DNA of 64,000 nucleotides. Source: Zea mays (lineage: Eukaryota > Streptophyta > Magnoliopsida > Poales > Poaceae). The notes below the pieces were generated by a model that was not told where the DNA came from, did not search any database, and was given only the letters and a program-made list of their open reading frames with translations. Positions 24,901 to 35,815 of this stretch are shown in pieces. A program made the translations under genes and the position numbers. Location: NCBI RefSeq assembly GCF_902167145.1, contig NC_050101.1:115907789-115971788 (forward strand). The letters run 5' to 3'. Numbering within the stretch: the stretch's first letter is position 1; each line of letters opens with the position of its first letter.

Positions 24901-27900
24901 GATATTTATGTGCTACATTTTTATTATATAGGAGTGAGACGAAGAGTGTCATGTAAGTTACAAATTAGAAACCAATTCTACTAATGAATAAAATCATTTC
25001 CCACCCTCCACCCCATGAATTTGAGATAGGCTTATATCTGAACTTCGGAAAGTGGTGGAATGTCAAATTCCAAACTAAATAAGTTACTTTATTGAGTGAA
25101 TTTCAATTCCTCTAAAATGAAGGGATCCAAACACCCTATTAGAGGATTTTTCACAGACTACAAATGTGCACACACCTTGTGCCATGGACATGCTTTTATC
25201 TGAGGAAACTTGAATTCTGTATAGTTGGGATTCATACAACGAATTTCCTCTCGTGTTGGGGTGCCCAAAACCTGCAAAAAGTTAATCTTTGTTCAATTCT
25301 GGAAAGTAGCAAACCAGTGTTCTTAAGGTGGTAAGGCGAGGAGTTGGACCACCGCCTCAATCGCAAATATCTTCCTTACAATAGTCAGTTTTTGAATGCA
25401 TGCAAAACCATTACCTTGATAATCTCAACCAGCTGGTCCACAGCACTTTCCCCAGGAAATAATGGCTAATAAATTGCAAGAAACAAATATAAGTAAATTA
25501 GTATAACTTCACTGCTGAAATGGCATCACAATGGCATAAAAGATGTAGAGAGATGCAAGCAAAAAAAAAGAAAGCGGGTAACTAAAGCACTTACTTGACT
25601 AAGAAGAAGCTCAGCAAGAACACATCCAGCTGACCATATATCAATAGATGTTGTGTATTCAGTTGCACCAAATATGAGCTCAGGAGCACGATAATAGCGT
25701 GAGCATATATATGATATATTAGCTTCACCTTTAATCTGATATGTTGGCATATTTTAAAGATAAGATTCAAAGTTCTGAACAAAAAAAATCAGAGAAGTAT
25801 TGGAATGCAAAATGTTTGGAGAGTACTCCCTCTGACCCAAAATAAATACACACCTTGTTCCTCAAGTCAAACTTTTTTTAAAAAAAATGACCAGGTATAT
25901 AGAAAATAGTATCAATATTTGTATATCAAAATAAGTCTATTATGAAAGTATATTCCATGATCAATGTAATAATACTTGTTATGCATCATAAATATTAGTA
26001 TCTTTTTGTATATATTTAGTCGACTTAAAAAGGCTTGACTTCTCGATAAGCAAGATGTGCACTTATTTTGGCATGAAGTACTCAAAGTTGGATTTAGCGT
26101 TTTATCTAGAACAAAGTTTACCGATGGAAGGATAGAATAAGGTTTTTCATAGTAACATGGCGCAGAGAAACCAGCTAACACCACACATACACAATACTAC
26201 TTCCAATTCATACAACCCAACAAGTGTTTAACCTTGAGTTCCAATGTTATCATAGTAGATTTGTTTTACAAGAATGTTATCATAATATCATTGAGTGAAG
26301 TTCAGAATTCCTAGTAATTTGGATTGATTTTGATAAAATATCAAATAAGGCTATGAGGTCAGCTGAATCCACAGGATCAAAAGTGTTAATGCTGAAGATT
26401 TTCAACTGAAAGAATTAAAGAAATTAAAATTCAATTAATACATCCTTAATATTTAGAATTAAACTCAATAAGGTCAAGTCCATGATTTGATACTACATTT
26501 TAAAAGACATCCCTTGCAGCTTGTTCGGTTAATCTCCTCCCAATTGGGATTGGAGGGTATAGGGCATGGCATTTGGTCCCTCCAGATTGGAGGTCCTCAA
26601 ATCCCCTGCCCATACCCTCCAATACACAGGTTTTTCCAACGAGCAAGCCCTTACAGCTAAAATTACATTAAGCAAGAATCATACAGTTCCCACGTCTTGA
26701 CCTAACTCTGAAAAATAAATAGAGACGTTCAACCATATGAATCAGCATGTCATTCATGCTAGAGTCTCGTTAATCATTTCATGACATACAAATTAGCATA
26801 TGTGCATATCAATATCTCGTATCAGCTCAATGCAAATTTATTTTGTCTTGTCAGTTTCAATTCTATAAAAAACATATTGAAATTAAAAGATCTTATTTCT
26901 TGCTGTTATCATTAGAGCATGTACATACCAAGATTTTAGCACTCCCGAAGTCACAAACCTTGACTTGGTGGGAAAGAGGATCCACCTATCAAACAATAAG
27001 AAAAAGAGAAGGCCAGCATTTTCCAACTGAACGTCATGAACAAGAAGCGGGAACAAGCACATGCTTAGCATAAAAAACACTAAACCAGCATACCAAGATA
27101 TTCTGAGGCTTAATATCTCGGTGACAAATTCCTGGTACAGTATGAATATAAGCTAGTCCCCGGAATATCTGCACAAGATATGAAAAATGTAAATATATTA
27201 AACACCTCTTCTAGCACATGCATATCAAGATAGAATGCAATTCTACCACTACCCACCTGGTACATATACAATTTAACATATATAAGGGGCATCCTCTGCT
27301 TCATGTCTTTGTAGTGTTTCAGAACGCGATAAAGTGACTCTGGAACAAACTCCATGACTAAGTTAAGGAAAAGTTCATCCCTACTTGTGGTAGAGAAGAA
27401 ACAATGCTTCAGGGAAATGACATTGCAATGGTCAATTGATCGCATTATTTGTAACTCCCTATTCTTGTATCTTTTGTCCTGTAGAACCTTCTTAATTGCA
27501 ACGGTTTCACCAGTCTCAATGCATTTTGCCTGAGTTTATGCACGCACCATCAACAAAATATGAGCCAAAGTGAGAGAAAAAACTAGGCCAAGTTGGAGAA
27601 AAAGAAACGCTAACCTGGAAGACAACCCCAAACGATCCAGTTCCAACAACTCGCTCAGCCATATAGCTGATGGTCTAAAGGGCACCAAATCAAGAGCTAA
27701 GTTAGAATGTTATTAGCATTGTCATGTAATTCAGCAAGATGAAGTGAATTTCTTTCTCCAAAACCTACCCTCTTTGGTTCACCATTCTTTCCCCCAATCG
27801 TAGTCGATATTATGTGGCCTGTCACTGCATCACTTCCCCCCGCAATAATAGTGGCGACATGCTGTCATGTAACACAAATGACAGGTGAGACATAATCAAA

Positions 27901-28864
27901 ATGAGTAGCACCAAAGCAATAAAAAAAGGGCTATGTACTAGGTGAGGTACTTCGGCATTAGCATTCCGATGTTTCACCAGGTTTGTGGCAGAAACATTAG
28001 CAAGCACCAGCACAGAAGGATAACGTTGCCCCCGACTGAACAAACCAAAATACCACTACATGGATACCCGATGCCACATTACCAAGAGCAGCATAAAATA
28101 TGCACTTCAAACCACCGAGTATTTCCGACTCATTGAATCCATACGCAAGCAACTAAGGTACAGGTCAGAAACTTACAATGCAAAGAAAACCACTAGATTG
28201 CGAAAGGCTGAGAAGGCCATGGAAAACTTTGGACAGAAATGTAACAGCTAAGCCAACTGGCACTTCACATGAAAGTCAAACATCAAAACCGGGTAACTGA
28301 AACTGTAGCTACCAGACAACTTGTAGAACACATTCCGTCCGGCTTTGGACACGATCCAAAGCAACACGAGAGTGGGAACGCTAGCATGGCGCGCACGCAA
28401 AGTTGGCCGAAGAGGAGAGAGCATCGAGCAGCAGGTCCCCTCCCCCGAAAGCAATGCTACCGCAGCTCTAACGGTCTCCAACGAGAATCCATCTGCATCC
28501 AAATGCGCACAAAAAAAAAAGAGGGCGCAAGCCATTGGAGCGAAGCAGCAGCAAGCGAGCAGCCCAAATCATGAGAAGCAGCAGCACAGATGTCGCAGTT
28601 AGACGAGAACCAGGACCGCGTCCAGGGAACCGAGAACGCCGCAACTAGCAGATCCGCGGCGCGTATGCAGATCCACGCACACGCAGGAGGGGGAGCAACA
28701 AGCAAGCAACCATAGCCCCTAGAGCGCAGAAGTCCCCTCCCCGCCGGCGAGCGCAGAGATGAAGTGAAGCGCGCACTCACCTTCTCGTCGGCGGAGGCGC
28801 GCGGAGGGTCGACCTCCATGGCGTCGGCGGTGGGGTTGGGCCCCCCACCGAGCGCGGTGGCCAT
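21925..28864 (-). CDS. GSK3/shaggy-like serine/threonine kinase (BIN2-related), 12 exons
   Basis: Exons: 28864-28781, 27861-27769, 27674-27615, 27529-27257, 27168-27094, 26985-26929, 25735-25595, 25465-25415, 25271-25176, 24448-24365, 23638-23537, 22020-21925. All junctions have GT/AG and every exon is a multiple of three; together 1212 nt, 403 aa, no stop. Seen: glycine loop GTGSFG (70-75), VAIKK with catalytic Lys92, HRDIKPQN with Asp188, DFG Asp207, activation-loop SYICSRYY with Tyr223, RAPE, and a TREE motif (284-287), the site of known BIN2 gain-of-function changes. Known: plant GSK3s phosphorylate BZR-type factors in brassinosteroid signalling and act in stress and development. The N-terminus is short and Ala/Pro/Asp-rich. 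Features are shared with subgroups II and III; I cannot decide between them. The start at 28864 is the first ATG of the exon. Confidence 0.95.
22479..22604. mobile_element. Tourist-like MITE 1 (intron 11)
   Basis: Ends GCCCTTGTTCGTTT and AAACGAACAAGGCC are inverted repeats, flanked by TTA (22476-22478 and 22605-22607), the PIF/Harbinger target duplication. Confidence 0.75.
22608..22733. mobile_element. Tourist-like MITE 2 (intron 11), inverted copy of MITE 1
   Basis: Same termini, and the interior is close to the reverse complement of 22479-22604. Flanked by TTA at 22605-22607 and 22734-22736. The two copies together form a palindrome of about 255 bp. Confidence 0.75.
22737..22863. mobile_element. 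Tourist-like MITE 3 (intron 11)
   Basis: Begins GGGTTGTTCGGTTGCATCTG and ends CAGCCGAACAAGGCC. The ends are partial inverted repeats and the interior differs from copies 1 and 2. TTA on both sides (22734-22736, 22864-22866). Confidence 0.7.
22867..23034. mobile_element. Tourist-like MITE 4 (intron 11)
   Basis: GGGGTGTTTGGTT...AACCAAACACCCCC termini, the common grass GGGTGTTTGGTT inverted repeat, with TTA at 22864-22866 and 23035-23037. The interior holds internally palindromic TTTAGTCTCTAAA-type motifs. Confidence 0.8.
24776..25136. mobile_element. Putative MITE in intron 9
   Basis: Left CCCAGTTTGGATC followed by GGAATTGAATTCC. The right end as reverse complement reads GGGTGTTTGGATC followed by GGAATTGAAATTC. 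The arms match over about 30 bp with small gaps. AT-rich, non-coding. Confidence 0.6.
25824..26082. mobile_element. Stowaway-like MITE in intron 6
   Basis: Starts TACTCCCTCTGACCCAAAATA and ends ATTTTGGCATGAAGTACTC. The consensus grass Stowaway terminus is CTCCCTCCGTCCCAAAATA. The right end is degenerate. Confidence 0.65.
26519..26652. mobile_element. Putative MITE in intron 6
   Basis: GCTTGTTCGGTTAATC at the left and AACGAGCAAGCCC at the right are imperfect inverted repeats. The interior has a complementary pair (GATTGGAGG... and ...CCTCCAAT). The ends resemble those of MITEs 1-3. Confidence 0.55.
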
Positions 28865-29240
28865 GTGGGGCGGTCGCGCGGCGACAGGCTTCTCTCTCCT
28901 CGGTGATGGGGGAGGGCTGCTGCTGCTAGCGTGACCGTGAGAAGGGGACCATTGGTGGGCACTGTCCCTGTCAGCTCTCACTGTCCACTACCACGCCTCT
29001 TTTTTATTCCTGGTCTTCTCCCTTCTGCCCGTTGGCAAAAGAATGCCTCTTCAGTTTCATTTTGTCCGAGCGGGGCATTTTTGGTCGTGGTTCGTGGGAG
29101 TGTAGTTTGGGTGTACTGGGCTTGGGCCAGCAGCCCAGAATGACTTTACGGGTGGGGTGGGGTGGGGTGGGGTGGGACTGCTCGGGCTCTACACAGCCCA
29201 CGAAATGGTATGAAAACAATTCCACTTAATTATGCTTCTT
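28865..29240 (-). promoter_or_regulatory. 5' flank and probable promoter of the GSK3-like gene
   Basis: Sequence directly upstream of the start. GC- and CT-rich near the ATG. A run of GGGGT units lies at 29152-29175. No convincing TATA box was seen, so the assignment rests on position. Confidence 0.4.
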
Positions 29241-29344
29241 GTTGAATAACTACGTTACATAGATCGCCAAATCTGTTCCTTTCACGTCCATCAGCAGATT
29301 AGGCGCGGAGAAGCTGTAGCTCTAGTTTCCTTTTCCAGAAGCAC

Positions 29345-29700
29345 GACAGATTAACACACACAAGAGACATGATATAGGGTTGAGCCTTTAACCTCTTTCT
29401 CTTCTCTATTCCATATGAGGGGTATAAATTCTATATATAGAGATGTGGTATCCCTTAGGGGTATATTCAGTATGAGCCCACCAAACCTTAGAGTTAGGTT
29501 TCTTAACACTCCCCCTTGGGCGAATACCGCGACCAACATATGCCTCGTTAAAACTTCTAAAAACCCAGTGGAAAATATGGAGAAAGAGCACATGGTGATG
29601 CGTATTGCATTTGCACTTTGGTGCCTCGTTAAAACCTTATGTGAGAAACTTCAGGAAAACTCACAGGAGTACAATAACTATCATCAGGGCATATTTTGAT
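29345..29700 (-). mobile_element. Remnant of a copia LTR and 3' UTR
   Basis: On the minus strand a GGGGGAG polypurine tract is followed by TGTTAAGAAACC at about 29508, which looks like a 3' LTR start; the LTR-like part runs to about 29353. Upstream are the duplicated TTTTAACGAGGC phrases common in copia 3' regions. The far LTR end is unclear. Confidence 0.5.
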
Positions 29701-30358
29701 CTTCTGGATCTAGATTGTATTGAATCTTCTACAAGCTCTAACTTTAGAAATATGTTCCACTGATCTTTGTAAAACTATTTCAATATGGCAAAACACCTTC
29801 TGGAAGTATATGCACATAGAGATTTAGCAACTATTTCCTTATGCAATGGAAATATAAGCTCAACTCTTAGGAAGCTTCGGAAGACAACAACTATGTCTTC
29901 CTTTGGCTTTGGCACTAAATCATCGCCTCCTAGTCAAACCCAGTCAATATAACCAAATCGATTGAGTACCTCAATATATCCCTCTTTGATCTTTGATTTG
30001 CCAAAGTCCACATGACTTGGCTTTGTTGGATGGATGATGGTATTGTCCTCCTCAATGTCAATATCGTCGCTGTCCTCAGAAGGATCCACGGCAACAACTT
30101 CGGTCTAGCAGGTGGTGGCCTCTATTGCCTCATTCAAATCACCAAGCTTTGCCTCTGGTGCATTCGACGAAGGTGGCAAGAGCACCTCTGGGACAGATCG
30201 CTCCTGAGCCATCTCTAATGAAAAAGTGTGTGCTTCGCAACTAGCTAAGGCTTGTTTGAAGGCAGTCAAATCGTTCGAAGCAAGCTTCGAAGGTATAGCA
30301 AGCCTTAACAGCAAATGAGAACGACCAACAAATGACGTGCCAATGTCGTTGGGCATCG
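29700..30358 (-). pseudogene. Remnant of a 'putative gypsy-type transposon' (Transposase_28-like) protein
   Basis: Minus-strand translation with several stops shows an acidic stretch, then SHVDFGKSKIKEGYIEVL, LGGDDLVPKPKEDIVVV and FRSFLRVELIFPLHKE in order. Known: many maize gypsy elements carry a domain with this pattern (FGKS, GGED-VP-P-DEVVVF-SF, LRFPLH). Frame breaks lie near 29930 and 29780. It is a decayed piece without LTRs in view. Confidence 0.6.
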
Positions 30359-30685
30359 TTCATTTTGTACGCGCAATCTTCGAGCTATCTTGTGTTAATA
30401 AGCCGAGGGTATGTTTACAAATGTATTTAATATGAAGGAAGATGGAATAAAATTGTGCAGGCATACGAGATGAGTATTTCATGTCGTTTTTTTAACATCT
30501 TTCCATTTAAACATTATCATATTCACACCCTTCTTCGTACCTTCGTCCTTGAATTATCCCTTCGGAGAAGTGATAATTTATGAATGGAGGTTTGAACTTA
30601 ACTTGCGTTGCCTTGTTTTCGATGCCATGTAGCAATTAAAAATAAGATCCCAATAACGACCAAAGCACTCAGCAAAAAAGGCACA
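30359..30685. other. No recognised feature
   Basis: AT-rich stretch between two element remnants. I see no gene, terminal repeat or RNA in it. Confidence 0.4.
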
Positions 30686-30689
30686 CCTG

Positions 30690-31225
30690 GGAACCGCTAA
30701 ACCTTTTTTCCGAGTGTTGTGGTTCCGACACTCGGTAAAGAAACTCCCTGCTTTGCCGAGTGCCTTACAACGCACTCAGCAAAGGAACTGGCAAAGGGGC
30801 CGACTGGAGCCTTCTTTGTCGAGTGCTAGTCCAGCAGACACTCGACAAAGGAGGCTTTTTTGTCGAATGCCTCCTGCACTCTCGGCAAAGGGACTGGTAA
30901 AAGGACCCCCTGGAGCCTTCTTTGCCAAGTGCCAGGCCATCAAGCACTCGACAAAGGGGGCTTCTTTGCCGAGTGTTAGAGAGGACAGTCGGCCAATGCT
31001 CTGTCACCGTCACTTAGCGTCGTGGCGGTGACTTTTTTTTGCCGTGCACCAGGTGCTACTCAGCAAAGTCTTTGCCGAATGTCCGATAAAAAGTATTCGA
31101 CAAAGAAGTCGTTCTGATGTACAGTTCACTGAAATCTCTTTGCCCAGATCTAGTCACACCCAGCAAAGACTTTGCCGGGAGTTTTCAAGAATTTGTCGAG
31201 TGACTGAAGCAGCATGTTGTAAGCG
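30690..31225. mobile_element. Remnant of a CACTA element with TTTGCCGAGTG subterminal repeats
   Basis: More than a dozen copies in both orientations of TTTGCCGAGTG / CACTCGGCAAAG or close variants. Known: grass CACTA elements carry dense subterminal motifs of this sort. No CACTA terminus is recognisable, so this is an internal or eroded piece. It differs from the larger CACTA that starts at 31483, whose motif is TTATGTCCGACGG. Confidence 0.65.
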
Positions 31226-31482
31226 CGCGCGTCTAACATTGTATATTTTCTCGCCTAGTTAGACATAAATAGCTAGCTAACACATATATTTATATATATC
31301 TCGCACATGCTTAAGCTTTTCCAGCTTAAATTTAGCAGGTAACGTTGAATCCTGCATCGAGTCCGGCCATCTCCCGCTTGTGGTGTACTCTCTCTCTCTC
31401 CTATCTGTGTGACACCGTCGGTCGGCGAAACTTCCACACGGCTCCTCGCCAAGTCGCCGGAGTATCTCAGGAGTGCATGCAG
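31226..31482. other. Flank of the large CACTA element
   Basis: Low-copy-looking sequence ending in the CAG target duplication (31480-31482). A CT microsatellite lies near 31387-31400. No gene recognised. Confidence 0.4.
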
Positions 31483-31720
31483 CACTACCAGAAAACGATA
31501 CAAATCTGACGGCTCCGTTATGTCCGACGGCTGCCTAGGAGACCGTCAGACTTAAGCTTATGTCTGACGACCCCTGGCAGCCGTCGGACATAAGGGAGAA
31601 TATCCGAGGGCTGGCAGGCGGATCGTCGGACATAAGCTTATGTCCGACGGCTGTCAGACAAGCCGTCGAATATAAGCTTATGTCCGACGGTCTCCTACGT
31701 GGCCGTCGGAACTAATGGAT
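31483..31720 (+). repeat. CACTA left terminal and subterminal repeats
   Basis: Terminal repeat at 31483-31512, followed by repeats of TTATGTCCGACGG and its complement near 31518, 31558, 31580, 31630, 31638, 31666 and 31678. Known: in En/Spm such motifs bind TNPA and bring the ends together. Confidence 0.85.
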
Positions 31721-32334
31721 TTTAACCGACCCCGCGGCCGCGTCGGTTTCATTTCTCTCTGTCTCTCCCGCTCACATGCGTAGCCGCCGCCGTCGCCCGG
31801 CACCGCCGAAGCCTCTCCCGGGGATCTCCAGCCCCGTCCCGACGCCCAGCCCGCGCCCGATCCTCTGTCCACGTCGACCGGCAACTCCACCACCGCCCAA
31901 GCGACACCGGAGCCGCCCCGACGCTGTCTGCGGCCGCCGGAGCCTCTGCCCCCGTCCCCGACCCCACCGGCGTCCGCTTCACCGGCTAATCGTCCGACAA
32001 AGTAAGGAATTTTATAATGTTTCGTATAATTTTGTATATGCATATATTGTTTGCTACTAGCAATGTTTAGTTTTGTTATGTCCGACGACTTAATTTAATT
32101 ATGCAATTAAATTAACTTGTTTTAAGTTATTTATTAGTGGCTATATAATTTAAACTTTTAATTTCCGAGGGTAATTATTAAGCCCTCGGAAATAAGATTG
32201 TTTTATTTGATTTAGGGTCCCGTGAAATGATTTTTTTGTAGTGCTATTGTATTAGTGTGGTTAATTAGTGGCTATTTATATTAGTGTGGTTAATTAGTAA
32301 TCATAACTAATTAAGTTAACGTCTCGTATCTAGT
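31721..32334 (+). other. CACTA 5' leader region
   Basis: GC-rich leader (31730-32000) then AT-rich sequence. The plus-strand frame in 31776-32060 is compositional and not supported as a gene. Near 32160-32243 a TTCCGAGGG/CCCTCGGAAATAAG pair is followed by TTTTTTGTAGTG, which resembles a second, unrelated CACTA end. Confidence 0.5.
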
Positions 32335-35300
32335 ATGGAGGAGGATCGTCGATGGATGTATGAAGGTTGGAAGAAAAGATGTGCTCTATCAAGTGAGTGA
32401 GTTGCCAAGACTGATGCTTTTTTCGACCGTGCTTTTGCTCGGTCAGAGACTAGAACCGATGTTAGGTGCCCTTGTAGCAAGTGTCGGAACATTAATTTCC
32501 TTGACAGGAGGACTATGTCGATACATATTTGCAAGAACGGTTATGTGCTAGGCTATGAGGTGTGGGTGCACCACGGTGAGGACCCACCTGCTCATATTGT
32601 ATCGGAATTTCAGTCACATGAAGAGGGGGACTACGATAGGATGGAAGAGATGCTTGACGATGTACGCCATGAGATTCTAACCGTCGATTCGGAGAACCCT
32701 GGTCAACCCACCGATTATGAGGATCCAGCTACACCTGAGGTTCAGAAGTTTTTCGAGCTCCTTAAAGCTGCCAAAGAGCCGTTGCATGAGCACACGAAAG
32801 TGACCGTCCTTGTATTTGTGACTCGACTTATGGCTATTAAGTCTAAGTTTGCATTCTCAAACAACTGCTACAAGGAGCTTTTGAACTTGATCCGTGATGT
32901 ACTTCCGGAGAATCACAAGATGCCAAAGGACATGTATCAGTCCAAAAAGTTGCTCTTTGGGCTCGGTATGGACTACGAAAAAAATCGATGTCTCTGACAA
33001 TAACTGCATGCTTTTCTGGAAGGAGACCGCGAGTGAGAAGAAGTGTACTGTATGTGGTGAGCGTAGATTCGTTGAGGTTGAAAACGACGATGGTTTGACT
33101 GTGACGACGAAGATTGCACGTAAGCAGCTTCGTTACATGCCTCTTATACCTCGATTGAAATGTTTGTTCATCTCCAAAAATACAGCCAGACACATAAGAT
33201 GGCACAAAGAAGGGGTACATGAGAATCCAAATGTCATGGCACACCCAGCTGATACAGATGCATGGAAGGCACTAGATGCTTTTGATTCCAGCTTTGCTGA
33301 TGAAGTGCGGAATGTCCGCTTCGGTTTAGCAACAGATGGTTTCTCGCCTTTCAATCTAACTGCAACGTCCTACTCATGTTGGCCCGTCTTTGTTGTTCCA
33401 TACAACCTTCCACCAGCTCTTTGCATGAAATATGAATTTATTTTCTTGTGTCTTGTAAAACCTGGTCCGGATCATCTTCGAACAAAGATCGATGTGATGA
33501 TGAGACCCCTCATTGAAGAATTGGAAATTTTGTGGGAAGGAGTCGAGGCGTACGATTGTTACAAAAAACAGAAGTTCAACCTTAGAGCCGTGTTTTTGTG
33601 GTATATTCACGATTTTATGGCTTATGGTATCTTTGCTGGATGGAGTTGTCATGTGATTTTGAAATGTCCGATATGCGTTGAAGACACTTTATGCTTTCGA
33701 CTAAAGTTTGGTGGAAAGATATGTTACTTCGATTGCCATAGATGTTTTTTGCCAGAGGATCACCCGTTCAGGTTCGATAGGAACGCTTTTAAAAAGGACA
33801 CGATTGTGACGAGGGGACCACCCAAGCGTCTTAGTGGTGCAGAGATTCTCGCGAGACTTAATGATTTGAAAATAAACGAACATGGAAATCGTTTTGAAGG
33901 TTATGGAACCGAGCATAATTGGACTCACAAATGTGGTCTATGGGAACTCCCTTATATGAAAGCCTTGATTCTAATGCATAACATTGATGTGATGCACCAG
34001 GAACGAAATATGGGTGAAAGCATTATCAGCACTTGCATGAATATCACTGACAAAACAAAAGACAACCCTAAGGCTAGAAAAGACTTGGCCTTAATCTGTA
34101 GAAGACCAACTATGGAGATAGTAGAGAACCAGAAGAAGCCACGTGCTCCTTTCAGTATTAAACTTAAAAGGAAGAAACAATTGATGAAATGGTTGAAAAA
34201 CTTAAAGTTCCCAGATGGTTACGCTGCGGGCTTTAGAAGGTCTGTGAATTTGAAGACGGGCAAGTTTTTTGGGTTGAAGAGTCATGACTACCACATAATA
34301 ATGGAAAGACTCCTTCCTGTTATGTTTCATGGTTTTGTAAAAAATGATGTCTGGAAAGCATTAGCGGAGCTAAGCTACTTTTATAGACATCTTTGTGCTA
34401 AAGAAATAAAGAAAGAGATTATGGAGAAGCTTGAGCAACAAATACCGAATTTGGTATGCAAACTTGAAAAAATATTTCCACCAGGTTTCTTCAATCTGAT
34501 GCAACATCTACTTGTTCACCTACCATACGAAGCTAAGGTAGGAGGTCCTGTGCAATATAGATGGATGTATCACATCGAAAGGACACTAAAGAAGCTACGG
34601 GCAATGGCTGGTAATAAGAGACGAGTTGAAGGGTGCATCGCTGAAGAATTCAAATACAAAGAGATAGCATCGTTCACGGGCTTGTACTTTGCAGAGGAAC
34701 ACAATGTCAATGCCCAACGTTGCGGTATCATGTCGACGAGCCCCCTATCAGTGATACTGAAATTTTTCAATGGAGGGGCAAAACTGTAGGACCCAGCACA
34801 ACATACTGTTTCACCAATGACGAATGGAAGACTGCTTTACTCTACTTGTATAACAACAGGGAAGAGATGAGTCAGTTTCTCTTGTAAGTGTAAACTTTAT
34901 TTTAGTCATTGTCGCTAGAATTTTTGTTGTTATACTAAAAGGTTTGTTTCCTTGTACTAACAGGGAATTTGATTCTCAAAATTGCATCTCTGGCTGTGAA
35001 GGTGACCAGATTCGTCGAGAGGGAAACGATGGGGGACTTAATTTCTTGTGTTGGTTTCGAGATTATGTAGATAAAAATGATAATATACACCCGGACCTTC
35101 GACAATTATCCCTAGGAGCAGTAACTGGCAGACGTTATGGTCGGTATGATGTCAATGGTTTTAGATTCCGTTCCACAAGGTTCAAAGATGATCATCCTCT
35201 AGCAGCCACGACAAATTCCGGAGTTGTAACTAGAGCTGTCGATGATGAAGGGAAGGTGACTAATTATTATGGAGTCATTAATGATATACTCGAGTACAAG

Positions 35301-35741
35301 TTTTTTGGAGATAAACAACTCAAAGTGGTGTTCTTTGATTGTGATTGGTTTTCTCCAAATACAACGCGAGAAAATCAATATGGCATGGTGGAAGTCAAAC
35401 ACAACGATAGATTAAAAGGCCACGACACTATAATCCTTTCCCACCAATGCGAGCAGGTGTATTATATGACATATCCATCTAAGAAAAAGGGTTTGGTTGA
35501 TTGGAGGGTAGTGTACAAAGTTAATCCTCGTGAACGACTATATGCTCCTTGTGATGCTGGTTATGTTGAAAGTCAAATCGAGCAGGAAGTGGGGGCTGCT
35601 GAGATTTTCCAAGACGAAGAACTTACCAGCACGTTTAATGTACAAACTGAAATGTTGGAAGGATCTTTATTAGGCGATCAAAATGATGTAGAGGTTCCTC
35701 CAAAAAGAAAACGAGTGACGAGAAAGAAGAAAGCTATTTGA
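32335..35741 (+). pseudogene. TNPD-like CACTA transposase (TNP2 + DUF4218 + DUF4216), broken
   Basis: Starts MEEDRRWMYEGWKK, typical of plant TNP2 proteins, with the early CPCSKC motif. The TNP2 (Transposase_21) core spans about 33000-33950 (TDGFSPF; HNIDVMHQERN near 33970-34010). DUF4218 is at about 34150-34790 and DUF4216 at about 34964-35530, followed by a basic tail ending near KKKAI. One intron at 34884-34963 (GTAAGT...ACAG). Lesions: TGA at 32398-32400 where a Trp is expected, one extra A in the A-run 32978-32984, and one missing base in the C-run at about 34713-34715. It cuts and joins element ends in the nucleus. The remaining frames are long, so inactivation looks recent. Confidence 0.88.
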
Positions 35742-35810
35742 CGTCCATTAAATCGATGAAAGCAACTAGATCCTGATTTTGATTACGATTACGATTGACG
35801 AGTATGGATC

Positions 35811-35815
35811 ATGAT
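35811..35815. repeat. Left target-site duplication of the gypsy element
   Basis: ATGAT, repeated at 55599-55603 directly after the 3' LTR. Confidence 0.95.

Noticed and set aside
27110..27445. Separate short kinase ORF
   Set aside because: It is exon 4 of the GSK3-like gene reading on into the following intron; likewise 25526-25750 is exon 7 and 24317-24520 exon 10.
31776..32060. Pro/Arg-rich frames in the CACTA leader
   Set aside because: Compositional; equal-length frames exist on the opposite strand and there is no homology to known CACTA products.
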